From positions 1-64,000 of the forward strand of contig NZ_JABFHI010000001.1 of the NCBI RefSeq assembly GCF_013112225.1: DNA of 64,000 nucleotides. The letters run 5' to 3'. The translations under genes and the position numbers were made by a program. The stretch comes from Vreelandella azerica (lineage in GTDB: Bacteria > Pseudomonadota > Gammaproteobacteria > Pseudomonadales > Halomonadaceae). Under the pieces are notes generated by a model. That model was not told the origin of the DNA and searched no databases. It worked only from the letters and a program-made list of their open reading frames with translations. Below, piece by piece: positions 7,821-17,566 of the stretch (position 1 is its first letter; every line of letters begins with the position of its first letter).

Positions 7821-8285
7821 ATGATAGAGCTGAAAGACATCGATCAAAAAAGAAAGTTGGTTACTACTGGTGCAGTCGTATTGGTTTTGTTTGTGTCATG
7901 GTCAGGAGTAATCGACTATTTAAGTAAGGAATATGTTAATGCTTCGACCGTTCAGGCACTTGCAGCATATGCGACAGCTCGGGTTATTAATGCCGCTGTC
8001 TCGCTCGCTTCTTCAATTAGTGTTAGCGCATCTTTTGGTGTTGGGTTTGATATACAACCATTTCAAATACTAGACCCAATTAACGACTTGGTTGAGCAAT
8101 ATAGTTCCGCAATGAAGTTTGCTATATCGTCACTAGTTGTTCAGAAAATAGTGATCGAAGCAATATCTACCTTATTCTTTAAGGTGAGTTTGACGGTTTT
8201 AGGTTTAGTGTTCATTGTTTCGCTTTATATTCGTAATGGATTTTACTCATTTCTATTATTTCGTATTTTTGCTTTTTTGCCATGA
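7821..8285 (+). CDS. Hypothetical membrane protein
   Basis: I do not recognise this 154-residue protein. A hydrophobic segment lies near residues 14-31 (TTGAVVLVLFVSWSGVIDY), a middle part is rich in small residues, and a second hydrophobic stretch is at residues 118-150. A ribosome binding site AAGGAG overlaps the end of the upstream DUF2628 gene. The stop overlaps the start of the next gene (ATGA), implying coupled translation of two partner proteins. Base composition is more AT-rich than the upstream gene. Confidence 0.65.
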   Translation: MIELKDIDQKRKLVTTGAVVLVLFVSWSGVIDYLSKEYVNASTVQALAAYATARVINAAVSLASSISVSASFGVGFDIQPFQILDPINDLVEQYSSAMKFAISSLVVQKIVIEAISTLFFKVSLTVLGLVFIVSLYIRNGFYSFLLFRIFAFLP

Positions 8286-9034
8286 TACGATTCCTCATTG
8301 TAATGGTTGTTGTTATGAATGGAGTGGTTGACCAAGCATTTGTAGATAGAAATATCACGCCGAGTATGCAAGAAGTCGAAGGGGCCGCTAATCAGCTTGA
8401 AAAAAGTCAAAGTACAGAAAATGACTTAAATGAGGATGAAATAAAAGGTCTTATCGCAATGCGCGAGCAGCTTCAGAGCGAGCGGACGCAAATCATAGAA
8501 CAGATAAACTCACGTGAAAAAGTGTTGGAAGAGCTACAGGCTGAACTCAGCACGTTTATAGATAGGGTAGAGGAGCTTGAAGAACAGATGGGTACTATCG
8601 AAAAGCTAAATGTGTTTTCTCGTGAGGATGAGTATGTTCAGGCAAGTGCAGAGCTAGAGGAAGCTGCTAGTCTGGTTGAGCAGGCACAGGCTGAGCATAA
8701 TGAGCTAACAGCTCAACTTAATGCTTTGGACGAGGATATTAAAAATACAACTGATATGATTGAGGGTAATAACGTCAATGAAGGTTGGTTGACGAGTATG
8801 AGAAATAAAATGTCTGAGTTCCGTGATATGGCAAGATGGGAGCGGATAGTTACAACAGTGGAAGATGTGATTCCTTCGTTACTTAATCTGATGGCTGCGT
8901 TTTTATTTAAAACTCTCATCATGCCACTGATATTTTTGGCTTTGTTTCTAAAAGGGTTTAAATATATTTGGGGCGTGGACCCAAGAAAATGGGCACAGGA
9001 TGAGTACGCAAAAATGAAGAAAGTAGAAGATTGA
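8282..9034 (+). CDS. Hypothetical coiled-coil protein with membrane segments
   Basis: This 250-residue protein starts with a hydrophobic signal-like segment (MIRFLIVMVVVMNGVV). A long Glu/Gln-rich coiled coil spans about residues 30-160. A transmembrane stretch follows at about residues 200-222 (LNLMAAFLFKTLIMPLIFLALFL), with a basic tail at the end. The arrangement suggests a long periplasmic coiled coil anchored at both ends, or a sensor stalk. Translation is coupled to the upstream membrane protein. I cannot assign a family. The pair behind the island operator could be a small defence or effector module (inference). Confidence 0.65.
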   Translation: MIRFLIVMVVVMNGVVDQAFVDRNITPSMQEVEGAANQLEKSQSTENDLNEDEIKGLIAMREQLQSERTQIIEQINSREKVLEELQAELSTFIDRVEELEEQMGTIEKLNVFSREDEYVQASAELEEAASLVEQAQAEHNELTAQLNALDEDIKNTTDMIEGNNVNEGWLTSMRNKMSEFRDMARWERIVTTVEDVIPSLLNLMAAFLFKTLIMPLIFLALFLKGFKYIWGVDPRKWAQDEYAKMKKVED

Positions 9035-9161
9035 AGTAGGGTCGCCGGGGTGATTAAAGCACGAATTAAGCTCAGATCTTGTGTATGGAGGGAGATAGAG
9101 CGGGTGGCGTATCCTATTGGCTGATCACCCCAGATCACAACCAACACAAGATGGATACGCC

Positions 9162-9360
9162 ATGGCTCTCTTCGAGGGCAAGAAGAAAACGGGCAAACTA
9201 TCTGATGAGCCCAGCACGGACGAGCTTTATCGTGAGATTGGCCGACTGTCGGTGGAACGAGATTTTTTGTCGCGCAAGCTCGATCAGTAAGCCGTCAACA
9301 ACGGTTGGCGATGATCGAGCGTGGTGATCCCCATGTTAGCCTTTCGCGCCAGCGGGGAGA
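9162..9360 (+). mobile_element. IS3-family remnant (end of OrfA, start of OrfB)
   Basis: The minus-free plus frame 9162..9290 encodes the C-terminal part of an IS3 OrfA, with STDELYREIGRLSVERDFLSR and a TAA stop. In another frame, from about 9287, the first residues of OrfB follow (VSRQQRLAMIERGDPHVSLSRQ) and then stop making sense near 9350. No catalytic DDE domain or inverted repeats remain. It is a relic. Confidence 0.8.
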
Positions 9361-9413
9361 CTCATATTGCGCAGACGCCAACATCGGACATGTTGCGTGT
9401 ATTACGCATAATC

Positions 9414-9540
9414 CACTAGGGTCTGTTGACGTTTCACATTGGGAGCCATAAAAAACCACACTCTAAAGCCACCATGCTCTCGTAATTTCGCTTTAGCTTA
9501 TCGTATCGCGTCGCTATGGCGCGATACGTCTTTAAATGCA
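9414..9540 (-). mobile_element. IS5-family remnant (transposase C terminus)
   Basis: On the minus strand, 9540 down to 9434 encodes FKTYRAIATRYDKLKRNY followed by a short hydrophobic tail ending in FLWLPM and a stop, typical of IS5-family transposase C termini. The adjacent GGGTCTGTTGACGTTTC at about 9419..9435 looks like the terminal inverted repeat. The rest of the element is missing. Confidence 0.75.
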
Positions 9541-9593
9541 GTTACCTGGACTGCTGGGTTGAAAGTCACCGAGTTTAAGCTTAATAAAAATAA

Positions 9594-10588
9594 TTATTTA
9601 TTATCAATCAAATTTTGATGGCTTAAAATTGTAATATCTCTTTCTTCATATGCAGGCTCATTGATATGATTCTGATCATTCATTTCAAACATATTTTTAC
9701 TTTCTATGGCATGCTCATGAATCTTGATAGCAGCAAACATACCTTCCCTCATCTTATTGAGTGCTTCTATATTTTTTTCTCTCATATATAAAATCTGGCT
9801 ATCAATAACAGATATCTGTTTTTCAGCAATATCCTTATCTTTTTTCTTGTTAATTAATTCAATTTCTTTTTCATTGATCTCTTCAAGTGCTCTAATGTCC
9901 ATCAGTGTTATCTTTAGTTTATCTTTCTTGCTATCAGGTCCCCTTTTATCATTTATGTAATCTTTTATTGCAGAGTTTTTCTCGATAGAATTTGTTAGGT
10001 TTTTGATATCATGATTAAGAATAATAATCTCCTCTTCAATTTTATCTTTAATTTTTTTATTTTCTCCCTGACTTCACCAATATGGTCTAATTTATCCTGA
10101 GTCGAAAAATCAGCATTATCATGCGCCGAGCTTAATACCTCACCCATTTTTGACATGGAAGACTGACTTGAATTCAGAACGTTATTCATCCATGACATAT
10201 GCAAACCAAATATTTTATTTTGATACTCTTGGGAGGATTTCATCATAGAAACATAGTCCCTAAATTTGTTCTTCTGATCCTCCATAATTCTTGCAATAAG
10301 TTCAGATTCTTCTCTTTTGTGTTTCTCTAGATTTTCCTTAACTTCTTTATTCAGGTTTCTGTTTTCTTCTCTGGCTTTTTCTAGTTGCTGTAAATTTCTA
10401 TTAAAAGTATCGCTGATGATACGGTCTTTCTCTCTTTCTGCCTCCGTTTTCTGTTTTTTATTTTCACTTATTTGTCCAGAAATAAATTTTGCTACCTCTA
10501 CTGCTCCATCAATGGCTTTCTCAATAAGAGCAATATTCATAGTGTCATCCTTGTTATATTCGTTATTTTCACTCGATGATTTTTTCAT
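9594..10588 (-). CDS. Hypothetical AT-rich coiled-coil protein (frameshifted)
   Basis: This is one gene read in two frames. The first part (10588 to about 10055) has a Lys/Glu-rich coiled coil after a short N-terminal domain (IEKAIDGAVEVAKFISGQ). The second part, to the stop at 9594, continues the coiled coil (ALEEINEKEIELINKKKDK). The shift falls in a run of seven As near 10050. Joined, it is about 330 residues. No enzyme motif is visible. Codon and base use is strongly AT-rich, unlike its neighbours, so it was acquired separately. It is probably co-transcribed with the lipoprotein gene upstream. Confidence 0.6.
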
Positions 10589-10613
10589 GACCTTACCATC
10601 TTTGTTTTGATAT

Positions 10614-11153
10614 TTAGTTCTTGCCTATTTCTCTTTCTACTTCATTCTTGATATCCTGAAGCTTTCTACCTACAAAGCTCCTGGCTTCTATTTCAGCATT
10701 CACTTTTTTAAAATCCGACATTGCTGCTTGATATGCTATTTCACGTTCATTGTTATCGTTTTTTATTTTAATTTTTTCATGAATAACCTCGTTTCTAATA
10801 TGGCGTACTGCAAAAAAATATACTAAAGAAAAAAGCGCAATTAGAAAAAATAAAGAAGATGCAACCACTACATTTCGTTGGTAGTGTGCTTCCGTACGAA
10901 TTTCTTCAGAGATACTCTGTCTGAATTCATCAGCGTAAATTGACATCAGGTTTTCCTTGTTATCTTGCTCCCGATTTGATATTGACTCAAGTTCATTCTT
11001 CAGAGTAGTGTTTTCAATCATCAAGCTGGTGTTCTTTTCTGCCAGTTCATCTATCCTGTTTTTCAACTCCTGAGTTTCATTACTGCACCCTGATAAGCCC
11101 ATAGTTATTCCAAAAAATAAAAAAACAAAAATATTTTTTATTGAAAATTTCAT
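10614..11153 (-). CDS. Hypothetical lipoprotein with coiled coil and membrane segment
   Basis: This 179-residue protein has a lipoprotein signal peptide: a basic start, a hydrophobic core and lipobox LSGC near residue 23. A heptad-like coiled coil follows at residues 27-65. A second hydrophobic segment lies at about residues 96-115 (VVVASSLFFLIALFSLVYFF), and a charged cytoplasmic tail ends the protein. A lipid anchor plus a transmembrane helix is an unusual topology. With the downstream coiled-coil gene it forms an AT-rich two-gene cassette of unknown function. Confidence 0.65.
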   Translation of the reverse strand: MKFSIKNIFVFLFFGITMGLSGCSNETQELKNRIDELAEKNTSLMIENTTLKNELESISNREQDNKENLMSIYADEFRQSISEEIRTEAHYQRNVVVASSLFFLIALFSLVYFFAVRHIRNEVIHEKIKIKNDNNEREIAYQAAMSDFKKVNAEIEARSFVGRKLQDIKNEVEREIGKN

Positions 11154-11586
11154 CAGTAATAACCTTTATAAAAAATAACGGATTTTCTATCTACGAAGAT
11201 ATTGTCACAGTTATTGTCTTTGATGAGTTATGATTAACGCAACAGATAGCAATCCGTGTAGCGTGGAAGTACCTGAGTGACGTTCTGGCGTTTCATACCC
11301 AAAGGCAAGACAATAATCAAAGTGCTCAGCATGCAGCACGCCTTATTGCCACAGTTTTCGACCAATGGCATACATGGCACTCATAGGTCATTGGAGGTTG
11401 ACGAGTTGGCATTATTAATGATCTCTTTTAATGTCCATGTTATATCGGTAACGGTAATCTATATTCATGTCTGGTTTCAATAATTACAATTTTATATGAT
11501 AATCTTTATATAGTCACCACAAAAGGCATCACATCGTCTATAGGAATAACATAACAAGACATTATTGCGCATTTTCTCCTGAGTGA
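11154..11586. other. Intergenic stretch, no gene recognised
   Basis: About 430 bases of AT-rich sequence. A 68-codon frame at 11277..11483 has no ribosome binding site or family resemblance. I see no clear hairpin terminator or operator copy here. Confidence 0.6.
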
Positions 11587-11849
11587 CCAAGCATGGAAGA
11601 TCAGTATTGTTGAAAATGCTGGAAGGTGAGTTCAATCCTGATGATGTCGATACCGATGAAGTGGCTGTCATGCTTGAGCCTATCCAGCGCGGCTTTAAGC
11701 GAAACAAGGTAAAACGTAAGCCCCTACCAGCATCGGATCAAGGGGCATGGCCAATCGATATGACACGCTCCCTCAAAGATCAGGGCATTCATGATATGGA
11801 GACTCTGATCGCCATCGTGGAGCAATATAAGCAGTGCCTTAAGCGCTAA
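11587..11849 (+). pseudogene. 3' fragment of pRiA4b ORF-3-like gene (direct repeat, copy 2)
   Basis: Only the last ~80 codons remain (EGEFNPDDVDTDEVAVMLEP to EQYKQCLKR and stop). They are nearly identical to the 3' end of the gene at 6197..6832. In this copy the codon that is TAG in copy 1 reads CAG. The 5' two thirds are absent, so it is a relic marking the right border of the 6.9-11.6 kb cargo segment. Confidence 0.85.
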
Positions 11850-11854
11850 GCCTA

Positions 11855-12994
11855 TCAAGAGGTGGAGATATGACGTTGCCTGAAGGGTTTCCAAAGAACA
11901 GACATCAGGCGGCGTGGCATCCACAGCCAAATGGCAAGGGCGATAACGCTGTATAGCCACCATTTAGGCAGGGCTAGCAACATTTTGGCGATCAAGGTCA
12001 GCACGTCACCCTTATATACCATCTTGCCACCCCGGCTGATCAGCTTGGTAAAGCGCAATGCGCCGACCTTATCTAAGGCGACCAGCCCTTTTTGGCCAAA
12101 GGTGGCGGCCAGCAGGATGGTGCCCTTTCCCAGTCTGCCGGCTCCCTGAGCGACATCCATCGCCACTTGGCCGCCTACACGATACAGAGAGGCGCTCTGA
12201 TGGCCAAAAGTTTCTGCGAAGCGTGCCGCTCGGCGTAATTCCACTGCATCTTGGGTTTTTGCTAGCATTCGCATGCCACCTCGGGTGCTGGCCAGCACAT
12301 TGATGTCCCTGAAAAGTGTTTTCAACTGGCCCAATCGTCGAGTTTCGCGCGCCTGACGCGCCGCCGTTACCATTGACCTGCCCAGCCAGCCAGGCAGTTG
12401 CCCCAAACGCCTGGCCGTCTTCAAAGTAATCAGGCTGCTTTTGGTTACCGTGGTGCCTGCTACCGCAGGTGCCGCTGCGCCGCCGGACGCGGCGGTGCCC
12501 ACGCCACTGGCTACCTGAGCCCCGGTTGCCAACACGCCCAGCGATGCAAGAGCCACCATCACTTCATCGACGTCTTCACCCTGTGCAAGATTGACGCCTT
12601 GATTGGCTAGATCACGGATATCGCCAATCACCATGAAATCCGTAGCGACACTGGCAATCTGGCCAATCGTTTCGTCACTGCTTCCTCGCAGCAGGCCTTC
12701 ACTCAGTTTGCCAAGCTGGTAACGCCATTGGCTGCGCGATTCTTCAATCTGCTGATAAAGTATCTGCGCCTCAGGCGAATTTCCCACATAATCATAGGTC
12801 ATGAAGAAGCCCAGATAATCAGCGGCTTCTGCATAACGTTCTTCCGCTATCAGTGAACGGGTTTCCGGTAGGGGGTCTATTCGTGTTAATGCCAACACCG
12901 ACAGCGTGGCCTGGTTCCATAGTGTGGCAGCGGCTACTCCAGCAATGAGAAGTACCGCTAGCTTGAAGGGCAATTTGAAAAAGAAGGCCATCAT
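11855..12994 (-). CDS. Hypothetical membrane protein
   Basis: This protein of about 379 residues is of unknown family. It has an N-terminal membrane anchor (LPFKLAVLLIAGVAAATLW) and an alpha-helical region near residues 40-130. A Gly/Ala-rich stretch around residues 150-185 (GVLATGAQVASGVGTAASGG) could insert in membrane. A basic middle follows, with a C-terminal hydrophobic segment (LPKWWLYSVIALAIWLWMP). I start it at the ATG at 12994, nine bases after AGGAG, not at 13015. It is the last gene of a minus-strand set that starts at operator site D. Confidence 0.65.
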   Translation of the reverse strand: MMAFFFKLPFKLAVLLIAGVAAATLWNQATLSVLALTRIDPLPETRSLIAEERYAEAADYLGFFMTYDYVGNSPEAQILYQQIEESRSQWRYQLGKLSEGLLRGSSDETIGQIASVATDFMVIGDIRDLANQGVNLAQGEDVDEVMVALASLGVLATGAQVASGVGTAASGGAAAPAVAGTTVTKSSLITLKTARRLGQLPGWLGRSMVTAARQARETRRLGQLKTLFRDINVLASTRGGMRMLAKTQDAVELRRAARFAETFGHQSASLYRVGGQVAMDVAQGAGRLGKGTILLAATFGQKGLVALDKVGALRFTKLISRGGKMVYKGDVLTLIAKMLLALPKWWLYSVIALAIWLWMPRRLMSVLWKPFRQRHISTS

Positions 12995-13073
12995 CGAGAT
13001 GCGCTCCTGAAGCATACCGTCGGTGCGTTGTGGCAGTCGGTATTCGTTGAATCAATTCTTGTATAAGAGACTC

Positions 13074-13786
13074 TCAAAGCCCGTAATCACCCAGAAAGGC
13101 AAGCCAGGCGCTGCGCTGTGGCTCACTGACAGGCACTGAAAGCGGATGTCCTTGCTCCGTTTCAAAAGCACTAATGACTTGCCTGGCAAAATCATCCTGG
13201 CCGGCGGTTAGTGCTTCCAAGGTGCCCCACCACTCGATACGGGAATAGTGCTCCAAGGCCTTGTTAAGTTGGAGCAACCCCTGTGCCTCGCTGATGGCAC
13301 CCGTGCGGATGGCATCGGCAATCACGCTGACCTGATGCTGCTTGGCGAGGGGATTATCGTGATCAGGGCCTGGGGGATTGAAGGGCAGTACTTGGACGAT
13401 GAATCTGAGCATTTCATCCCGCGATGCAAACCAGTAAAACGCTCCGACGCCACCGCCCGCCGCGGGTGAGGCATCGCCCGTACAATATAGCCCCCAGCTG
13501 TCATCAGTAGGGCTAATTGAATGATGATGTTCCAGCTGCTGCTGGGTTAATGTCAGACGTGTCTCTTCATCGAGTGGCGACTTTCCCTCAATCAGAGAGG
13601 GCTTATCGGCTCGAAAAAGTCGCCCTGGTTAGGCATCACCAGCGCAGGTCCAATCAGGTCGATATCGTCATCCTGATAGCGGTCTTCTTCGCCTATCAGT
13701 AGCCAGTGTTCGCCTGACCAGAAACCAGGCTCCCATTCCTTGTTCACACTGACCCAGTAGTAACCCGCCAAACGTTTCTCGTTCAT
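13074..13786 (-). CDS. Hypothetical protein (probably one gene with a base error)
   Basis: Two frames follow one another without a start codon for the second. The first encodes MNEKRLAGYYWVSVNKEWEP to MPNQGDFF. The second continues RADKPSLIEGKSPLDEET and runs to LGDYGL. Adding one base to the A5 run at 13614..13618 (T5 on the coding strand) joins them into about 237 residues. Alternatively these are two overlapping genes, the second starting at ATG 13412. No domain is recognised. It sits between the PPP phosphatase and the membrane protein, all on the minus strand. Confidence 0.55.
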
Positions 13787-13823
13787 AACAATTTCCCCAG
13801 GAGTGGATGCGATCAAAGCGAGC

Positions 13824-14735
13824 TCAGGCCGTTGCCGCTGTTTCTTGAACGTCAACCCACGTAAAGTTTGACGACTGCAAAGGCGTACCCGGTGTATGGG
13901 TGTAAGCCATCAATACCCCATGGTAGGCGGCGGCATAATCCAGGCACGCTACGTTTGGCCCCAAGCGCACCGGCGTACCTATCATGGCATAGTGACCAAA
14001 GAAAACCGGCGCCGAGCTGCGCGAGTAGCCAACTTCCCGAGCCAGTGAAGGCACCATTTCGGCTGAGTGGATAAGGGCAACATCCTTAGGCCACCAGCGC
14101 ACCCGGCGGCGGTTGGTGCGAAACGCTGAGCGTGAAGCCTGAGCGCGCATGGTATGTTCACAACCAGCGACGACACGGTCGAGGGCAAAGTAGGTGCTTG
14201 AATAAGTGTCTTCATAAGCGGCCATGGTGGCATCATCCAGGCAACGCAGGCCCATGGCCTTCAAGTGATGAATCGACGCCTCATGCCACCAGGCATGCAC
14301 CACGCGGCAATCCTCCAATTCGAGGTACAGGGGTTGTTCACGTAGCCATTGAAAGTGTGCCAACAGGTTCTCAAGACCCTGTTCCTCAGCGGCAAAAGCC
14401 TCAACCAGGCGGCGGCGATCATGGTGCTGGCGGGTTGCCTGCACAAACTGACTCGGCGTCTGTTGGAACGCATGAGCATCGCGAACCCAGTTTAACTCAT
14501 GGTTACCCACCACCATTTGAGCATGGCCGGCCTCTACCATGGCGTGCACCAGGCGTAGCACCCCGGCAGGATTCTCGCCCTTGTCAATCAGGTCGCCTAC
14601 AAACACCGCTTTGTGCCCGGGTTTTTGCCAGATATCGTCAATCTGTTGATAACCGAGTGTTTCCAGCAAGTTGATGAGTGTCTGATAACGTCCGTGTACG
14701 TCGCCGATAATATCGAAGCATGGTTGGTTCGCCAT
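13824..14735 (-). CDS. PPP-family metallophosphatase
   Basis: This 303-residue protein has the full set of metallophosphoesterase motifs. They are GDVHG near residue 11, GDLIDKG near residue 47, GNHEL near residue 77, a metal-ligand His in VVHAWWH, and FFGHYAM near residue 256. This order fits PrpA/PrpB-like Ser/Thr phosphatases or ApaH-like Np4N hydrolases; I favour a protein or dinucleotide phosphatase without choosing. It is divergent from the ADP-ribosylglycohydrolase with operator site D between them. Both enzymes remove covalent marks (phosphate, ADP-ribose), which suggests a shared role in reversing or tuning modification within this regulon (inference). Confidence 0.85.
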   Translation of the reverse strand: MANQPCFDIIGDVHGRYQTLINLLETLGYQQIDDIWQKPGHKAVFVGDLIDKGENPAGVLRLVHAMVEAGHAQMVVGNHELNWVRDAHAFQQTPSQFVQATRQHHDRRRLVEAFAAEEQGLENLLAHFQWLREQPLYLELEDCRVVHAWWHEASIHHLKAMGLRCLDDATMAAYEDTYSSTYFALDRVVAGCEHTMRAQASRSAFRTNRRRVRWWPKDVALIHSAEMVPSLAREVGYSRSSAPVFFGHYAMIGTPVRLGPNVACLDYAAAYHGVLMAYTHTPGTPLQSSNFTWVDVQETAATA

Positions 14736-14781
14736 AAATGTCTCCTGCCTGAGGTGATAACACCATGATGGCAGGGCGGTG

Positions 14782-14796
14782 CGACATTATTCGTCG
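14782..14796. promoter_or_regulatory. Island palindrome operator, site D
   Basis: CGACAT-TAT-TCGTCG matches 10 of 12 arm positions. It lies between the divergent phosphatase and ADP-ribosylglycohydrolase genes. On the minus side it is followed by CCCTGCCATCATGGTG, close to the CCCTGCGATTATCATGGTG after site F. Confidence 0.75.
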
Positions 14797-14851
14797 TATA
14801 GGTCACCTAAAATGATGCAAGCACTACTGCTGAACGCTGAAGGAGCTTGAT

Positions 14852-15807
14852 ATGTCGCATCGTTTCAACACACATAGCCACCATGACGCGCAAGCAGTCA
14901 CGATGCAGGCGCGCTATCGTGGTGCCTTATTAGGGTTGGCTACCGGCGATGCCTTGGGTACCACACTGGAATTTTGTGCCCGCGACCGTTATCCGCTACA
15001 TACAGAAATGTGCGGCGCCGGAGCTTTCAATGTAGCGCCAGGCGAATGGACAGATGATACCGCCATGGCGCTGTGCTTGGCAGACAGCTTGCTTCATTGT
15101 CAGGGGTTGGATCCTCATGATCAGTTATCCCGTTATCTGAGATGGTGGCGAGAAAGCTACATGGCATGCCAGGGAAAGTGCATTGATATCGGTATGACGA
15201 CACAGCAGGCGCTGCGCCAGTTTGAACGCACTCGTAAAGTGGATGGCGCCAGTACAGATGCTAATCAAAGTGGTAATGGCGGCATTATGCGCCTAGCCCC
15301 CGCTGTGATGGTGGCCAGCAGCCTTGAACAGGCCGCTGAATTTGCGGTGGCCAGTAGCCGCACGACCCATGCCAGCCCAGATTGCCTAGATGCGGCTGCT
15401 TTATTCGGTCAGGTATTATGGCGCCTCCTTCAGGGGAGACCATTGTTCAGGTACTGACAGATTTGCCGACCTTGTCACCTGAGAGCGATAGCATTCTGGC
15501 GATACAGGCAGGTCTGTTCCGACACTGCGAGCGTCATGAAATATCATCCAGTGGTTATGTCATTGATACCCTGGAAGCGGCTTTGTGGTGTTGCTGGCAA
15601 GCAGGTTCTTTTGAAGACGCCCTGATTCTTGCTGCCAACCTGGGTGATGATACTGATACCGTCGCTGCTGTAACAGGCCAGTTGGCCGGTGCTGCCTGGG
15701 GTATGGAGGCCATTCCCGAGCGCTGGTTAACCTCATTGGCCTGGCGCAATATGATGACCGATATGGCTGATGGCTTGCTGGCGCTGGCAAAACACAGTGA
15801 TCAGTAA
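14852..15807 (+). CDS. ADP-ribosylglycohydrolase family protein (frameshifted)
   Basis: This protein of about 318 residues has the DraG-type fold. GALLGLATGDALG opens the fold, and WTDDTAMAL supplies metal ligands. GNGGIMRLAP lies in the middle, and GDDTDTVAA provides the C-terminal Asp cluster. These enzymes remove ADP-ribose from proteins or nucleic acids. The frame changes at the G4 run near 15433; one extra G joins LLQG with ETIVQVL, restoring the family sequence. So I treat it as one gene with a sequence error. It is the first gene right of operator site D. Confidence 0.85.
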
Positions 15808-15914
15808 GGTGTAACCTAAGGATTTATTAGTTGGCAGGGTACCCAAGAGGCCCCGGCTCGGTTAGGCTTAAACTAATTGAAATTATGAAACTCGGTAACT
15901 AACAGGGAGGTAGT

Positions 15915-17566
15915 GTGGCCGATATTTATCCCCGCCTGAGCGATTCAGAACTGGAGGCTTTGCCATCCCGAGCTGAAGTCAGAGTTTATCGTCAGCTACG
16001 TGCGCTTGATTTTCCTGGGCTTGAAGTCATGCACAGCCTAGCAACGCAGACGCGCAATGAGAAAGGCACCTGGGTGGGTGAAATCGATTTTCTGCTTTTT
16101 CATCCGCAGTTTGGGATCCAGCTTTGGGAAGTCAAAGGTGGCGGCGTCTGGCTCGATGGTGAAGGCCAGTGGTGGACAGAAGGCCATCGTGGCACACACA
16201 AATTATCCACCACACCCCTTGAACAGCTGAAAAAGCAGACGGGCAGCCTGTTGCAGGCCCTTAACCAGGTATTGCCGGGTATCAAACTGCCCATTGCGCC
16301 CGTGCTGGTTTTTCCGGACACCCGTGAATGGCAGGGCACCTTTCCTGAACTGACCTTGAACCGCGACCATCTATTGCTCAAGGGAGACCTGGAAGGCTTG
16401 AGTCAGGCTCAACTGACCGCACGATTCAAGAATACTGCCTGGGCGGGTAGGGCCGCTGTGAACGCATTGCCCCTGAGCAAACAGCAAGCGACCCTGATTC
16501 AGCATCACCTTTTGCGACCGGCGTGTGCACTAGCGAGCAGCGTTGCCGAACAGGCCCGTGATGTAGACGCTGCCTTGTTTCGCCTGAGTGAAGAGCAGCA
16601 GTGGGTGCTGCGCCTGCTAGAGCATATCCCGCGTATGGCAATTTATGGCGGAGCAGGTACCGGCAAAAGCGTGCTGGCGCGTATGCGTGCAGAGCAACAG
16701 GCCCGAGAAGGTAAAAGGTGCTGCTGCTGTGCTTTAACATCGCGCTTGCTGAAGCGCATCGAAAAGCCATGACGTCCTTATCTTTGGGTACTATTGAAAT
16801 TGCTACTTTCCATGAGCTTTGCCAGCGCCGCGCCGAAGCTGCCGGGCTGGGATGGCCCATACCGGATACGCCCGACGATGTAGGCGCCTTTTACAATGAC
16901 ACCGCGCCAGACTTGCTGATCGAAGCTCTGCAACAGACTCCTGAGCAGTGGGATGCTCTGGTGGTAGATGAAGCACAGGACTATATCTCAGACTGGTGGC
17001 TACCGATTCATGAAATGTTGGCAGAAGACGCATGTGTTACCTTGTTTGCTGACCCTGAGCAAAATCTTTATGCACGCGACTATCAGCTACCGGTAGATAT
17101 CTTCGATGGCATGGTGCCGTACCCCTTCACGCTACACCGAAACTACCGCAACGCTTTTGAGATTGCCTGCTGGTTGAAAGAACGCCACAGTGCTGCCGCT
17201 GAACCGGGTGAACACCTGCCCAGCAGCCTGAACGCTGTCACTATCCACACCTGGAAAAAGCCTGAGGAACAATGGGCACTATTACAGAAGGCAATTACCC
17301 AACTGGAAGAAGACGGCTTCACAGCAGAAGATATATTGCTATTGACGCCCTTTAAGGTCGCTAAGAGTTATGTATTGCAAGCATTGGCAGAGCATAGCCC
17401 CCAATACAAAGCTCGCATGTTCAACGTAGCCGCAGTGAAAGGCCTTGAAGCGTCGGTGGTTATTCTGGTGGATATTGGAGCCACCGCCTGGGCCGCGAAT
17501 TCGAAAGTGGAGTATGTGGGGGCATCTCGGGCAAAAGCTATTCTAAATATACTAAGGAGAAACTAA
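15915..17566 (+). CDS. NERD-domain UvrD-like helicase (frameshifted)
   Basis: This protein of about 550 residues starts at GTG 15915 after GGGAGG. The N-terminal NERD nuclease-related domain has the pattern GEIDFLLFHPQFGIQLWEVKGG (Asp and ExK acid/base residues). A superfamily 1 helicase follows: Walker A YGGAGTGKS, Walker B VVDEAQDY, motif IV HRNYRN and C-terminal motif VKGLEASVV. The frame breaks at an A4 run near 16715; one extra A gives GKKVLLLCFN. The stop overlaps the next start by one base (TAATG), so this nuclease-helicase and the DUF262 protein are made together, as in a restriction module. Confidence 0.85.

Noticed and set aside
9350..9400. A further palindrome copy near AACATCGGACATGTTG
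   Set aside because: Arms and spacing do not fit CGACAT-N3-ATGTCG, and no gene starts nearby.
11277..11483. 68-codon frame on the plus strand
   Set aside because: It has no ribosome binding site, no recognisable family and an atypical composition in an intergenic stretch.
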